Origin: Flavihumibacter stibioxidans
GTDB lineage: Bacteria; Bacteroidota; Bacteroidia; Chitinophagales; Chitinophagaceae
Length of the DNA stretch: 64,000 nt
Reading direction: 5' to 3'
NCBI RefSeq assembly: GCF_014332695.1
Contig: NZ_MBUA01000001.1
Location: 620,001 to 684,000, forward strand
Positions 61,595-64,000 of the stretch are shown one piece after another (the first letter of the stretch is position 1; the number at the start of each line of letters is the position of its first letter). A program made the translations under genes and the position numbers. The notes beneath the pieces were generated by a model. It did not search any database and was not told the origin of the DNA. It saw nothing but the letters and a program-made list of their open reading frames with translations.

Positions 61595-63979
61595 ATGATC
61601 CGAAATTTTATCCTGATTGCAGTACGCAACCTGAAAAGAAATCTGGTCTTTTCAGCGATCAATATATTTGGTCTCAGCCTCGGGCTTGCCTGTTGTATGC
61701 TGATCTACCTGTATACCCTGGACGAAGTAAGTTTTGACAGGTTTCACAAAAATGGTCCGCAGCTATACCGGATCTCCGTCAACCTGTCCAACCCCGAAGG
61801 CAAACTGCACCAATTTGGTTATACAGGTATGATGCCCGGCCCCGCTTTTAAACATTCCATACCGGATGTCGAATCATATGTCCGGTACCAGTCAGAATAC
61901 CTAACCGTTCGTAATGGGAATGAACTATTCGACCAGGAAGCCGCTTATGCCGATGAAACATTTTTTCAATTATTTTCCTTCCCCCTGGTCTCAGGTGTTC
62001 CGGAAAAATCCTTATCGGATCCCCAATCGGTAGTGCTTTCTGCCAGCATGGCGAAGAAATATTTTGGCAGCACCAATGCAGTGGGGAAAACACTGGAACT
62101 TAAACTGGGTGATACTTTCCAGCCCTACCAGGTATCGGCTGTGATGCAGGATGCGCCGCAGAATTCCTCCATCAAGCCACAGTTGCTACTACCCCTGAAA
62201 TTCGCGCCATCACAAAATGACAAACACTGGATGAATTTTTTCCTGCACACGTTTGTACTTCTTAAACCCGGTGCTGATATCGCAAAAGTGGAAACACAGA
62301 TGAACAGGGTTTTCATGGCCGAAGCCGCCGAAGAACTGGCAGCTAATAAACAAAATTCCGGCATGGAAGAAAAAGTCCATTACGGACTGCAGGCTTTCGA
62401 ATCCATGCACCTGGATACCGTTTATCAGGCAGACAATGGACTGGTGGACGCCAGCAACCCAATGTATACTTATATTCTATCGGGCATTGCATTACTAATC
62501 CTGGTCGTCGCCTGTATTAATTTCGTGAACCTCACCCTGGGCCAGGCATTGAAACGATCCCGCGAGATCGGTATCCGCAAAGCTATGGGCAGCCAGCGAT
62601 CACAACTGGTCACCCAGTTCCTGGGCGAAGCCCTTGTATTATGCAGCATCGCCTTCCTGCTGGCCGTTGGAATGGTTATCACGGTTTTGCCCTATTTCAA
62701 TACACTCGCCAATAAAGCGCTTTCCTTCAGTTACCTGCTGGATGCAAAACTAATTTTCGGTTATGGGTTACTGTTATTTGCAACAGCCTTGCTCGCTGGG
62801 TTCTATCCAGCCCTTGTCCTGTCGGGTTTCAACCCGGTGCAAACCCTTTATGGCAAGGCCGTCCTGTCGGGAAGAAGCCTGCTCGCAAAGGGCATGGTGG
62901 TGTTCCAGTTCACGCTGGCAACCTTCCTGATTATGGCGGTGATCACCATGTACAGCCAGTTTAATTATCTGACCAATTATAACCTGGGCTATAATGATAA
63001 GGGCGTTTTAAGTGTGAATACGGAGAGAATGGACAAGCAAAAACTCAACCTTTTCCGGAATGAATTATTAAAAAATTCTGCCATTCAACAGGTTGCAGCA
63101 GATCAGGGTGGGTTCCAATTCAGCGTGGCCCATATCAACCAGGGATCCAATATTGAATACAATATCAGGTATATCGATGAGCAATATTTCCCGCTCTTTG
63201 ACATTCCGGTGGTAAAAGGCAGGAACTTCTCTTCTGCCATGACAACAGATACGTCTGAAAGTGTTATCGTGAACGAAAGCTTTGTGAAGACGGCCGGCTG
63301 GAAGGATCCAATTGGACAGGAAGTGGATTTTTTCTGGCGCAATAAGAAATGTAAAGTGATTGGTGTGATTCGCGATTATCATTTCGAGTCACTCACAGAA
63401 GAAATGAAGCCGCAGCTTTTTACCGCTGATCCCGAGATGAAATTCTCCAATGTTTACCTGAGAGTGGCTCCCGGTGCGCTCGGCTCAGCACAGGCACACC
63501 TGTCATCGGTCTTCAAATCCTTTTTCCCGGCGCAGGCCTATAATCCCAGGTTCAAGGACCAGGAAAACCTGCAGGCATACGAAGCCGAAGCCAAATGGAA
63601 AACAATGATCAGTATGGGAGCAGTGCTGACCATCATCATATCCTGCATCGGCTTATTGGGACTCGCCACCATCACGGCACAAAAACGTACAAAGGAAATT
63701 GGGATCAGGAAAGTACTAGGTGCATCAGTCAGCGGAATCGTATCCATGTTGACAAGCGATTTCCTGCGTATGGTGGGATTGGCTGTCCTGATCGGTTTTC
63801 CACTGGCAGGATGGGCCATCGGGCAATGGCTGCAGAATTATCCATACCGGATTGAAATGAAATGGTGGATGTATGGCCTGGCGGGATTACTGGTGATGAT
63901 GGTTGCCTTCTTTACCATCGGCTGGCAAACCCTGCAGGCAGCCCGTAGCAATCCTGTAAAAAGCCTGAAATCAGAATAA
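61595..63979 (+). CDS. FtsX/MacB-type ABC permease, paralogue 6
   Basis: 794 aa, same architecture and the most divergent in the first half: FSAINIFGLSLGLACCMLIY, SFDRFHKNGPQLYRISVNLS, LQAFESMHLDTVYQADNGLV, VACINFVNLTLGQALKRSRE and IGIRKAMGSQRSQLVTQFLG (NLTLGQ where others have NLSTA). Second half: VFQFTLATFLIMAVITMYSQ, IISCIGLLGLATITAQKRTK and GIRKVLGASVSGIVSMLTSD, ending NPVKSLKSE. Starts 11 bases after the previous stop. Confidence 0.93.
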   Translation: MIRNFILIAVRNLKRNLVFSAINIFGLSLGLACCMLIYLYTLDEVSFDRFHKNGPQLYRISVNLSNPEGKLHQFGYTGMMPGPAFKHSIPDVESYVRYQSEYLTVRNGNELFDQEAAYADETFFQLFSFPLVSGVPEKSLSDPQSVVLSASMAKKYFGSTNAVGKTLELKLGDTFQPYQVSAVMQDAPQNSSIKPQLLLPLKFAPSQNDKHWMNFFLHTFVLLKPGADIAKVETQMNRVFMAEAAEELAANKQNSGMEEKVHYGLQAFESMHLDTVYQADNGLVDASNPMYTYILSGIALLILVVACINFVNLTLGQALKRSREIGIRKAMGSQRSQLVTQFLGEALVLCSIAFLLAVGMVITVLPYFNTLANKALSFSYLLDAKLIFGYGLLLFATALLAGFYPALVLSGFNPVQTLYGKAVLSGRSLLAKGMVVFQFTLATFLIMAVITMYSQFNYLTNYNLGYNDKGVLSVNTERMDKQKLNLFRNELLKNSAIQQVAADQGGFQFSVAHINQGSNIEYNIRYIDEQYFPLFDIPVVKGRNFSSAMTTDTSESVIVNESFVKTAGWKDPIGQEVDFFWRNKKCKVIGVIRDYHFESLTEEMKPQLFTADPEMKFSNVYLRVAPGALGSAQAHLSSVFKSFFPAQAYNPRFKDQENLQAYEAEAKWKTMISMGAVLTIIISCIGLLGLATITAQKRTKEIGIRKVLGASVSGIVSMLTSDFLRMVGLAVLIGFPLAGWAIGQWLQNYPYRIEMKWWMYGLAGLLVMMVAFFTIGWQTLQAARSNPVKSLKSE

Positions 63980-63992
63980 TAAAATAACGACC

Positions 63993-64000
63993 ATGATCAA
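63993..64000 (+). CDS. Start of a further gene at the window edge, perhaps a seventh permease
   Basis: ATGATCAA begins 13 bases after the sixth permease stop, the same spacing and context as the earlier permease starts. Only two codons are visible, so identity is inferred from position alone. Confidence 0.45.

Noticed and set aside
49475-63979. Permease array as an assembly duplication
   Set aside because: The six genes differ strongly in sequence and length, so they are old paralogues, not a collapsed or repeated assembly segment.

Overview
The window comes from a Bacteroidota genome, most probably family Chitinophagaceae. The evidence is the TAnnTTTG-type -7 promoter element ahead of several genes (mostly as TACCTTTG), the rpmB-rpmG-DUF4295-ftsY-rimO ribosomal block, TonB-receptor-like outer-membrane beta-barrel proteins, periplasmic DinB, YceI, DUF1684 and DUF1593 proteins, and large 8-TM FtsX/MacB-type permeases ending in NPVxSLxxE. 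No plasmid, phage or rRNA genes are visible. The family assignment is inference; the phylum is well supported.

Layout. 1-4.4 kb (mostly minus strand): a truncated c-type cytochrome, rimO, ftsY, a DUF4295 (probable bL38) gene, rpmG and rpmB. 4.5-10 kb (plus strand): ppk1 and ppx overlap as a polyphosphate pair, followed by panB and an ALDH7-type aldehyde dehydrogenase. 10-18.5 kb: subtilase, DinB protein, tail-specific protease, tRNA-His with its own promoter and terminator, DUF445 and a large outer-membrane barrel. 19-22 kb (minus strand): a tightly overlapping DinB / NRDE / ATP-grasp / LysE operon. 22-27 kb: envelope and redox genes. 28-31.4 kb: a single polypeptide that fuses a GH2 beta-galactosidase to a GH53 endo-galactanase. 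31-40.5 kb: MFS transporter, metallo-hydrolase, sugar isomerase-like protein, orphan binding protein, TonB-type barrel, patatin and a third DinB protein. 40.5-43.7 kb: gene debris (DUF2975 tail, frameshifted HTH, M1-peptidase tail, FG-GAP fragment) around an AT-rich, probably transferred HNH endonuclease of the modification-dependent type.

The most striking region runs from 44.3 kb to the right edge. A histidine kinase and an NtrC-type sigma-54 activator are encoded divergently from a 16.8-kb gene train. A textbook sigma-54 promoter (TGGCAC-N4-TTGCA at 47141-47155) and two 13-bp direct repeats spaced 22 bp apart lie between them. The train encodes one membrane-fusion (HlyD/MacA-like) protein, one small secreted-looking ORF, one LolD/MacB-type ATPase, then six consecutive full-length paralogous 8-TM permeases, with a seventh gene apparently starting at the edge. 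One ATPase serving many divergent permeases under two-component sigma-54 control is the best candidate for an undescribed system.

Two families of intergenic nested palindromes are scattered through the window, three sites each. In one site the palindrome supplies the stop codons of both flanking convergent genes.
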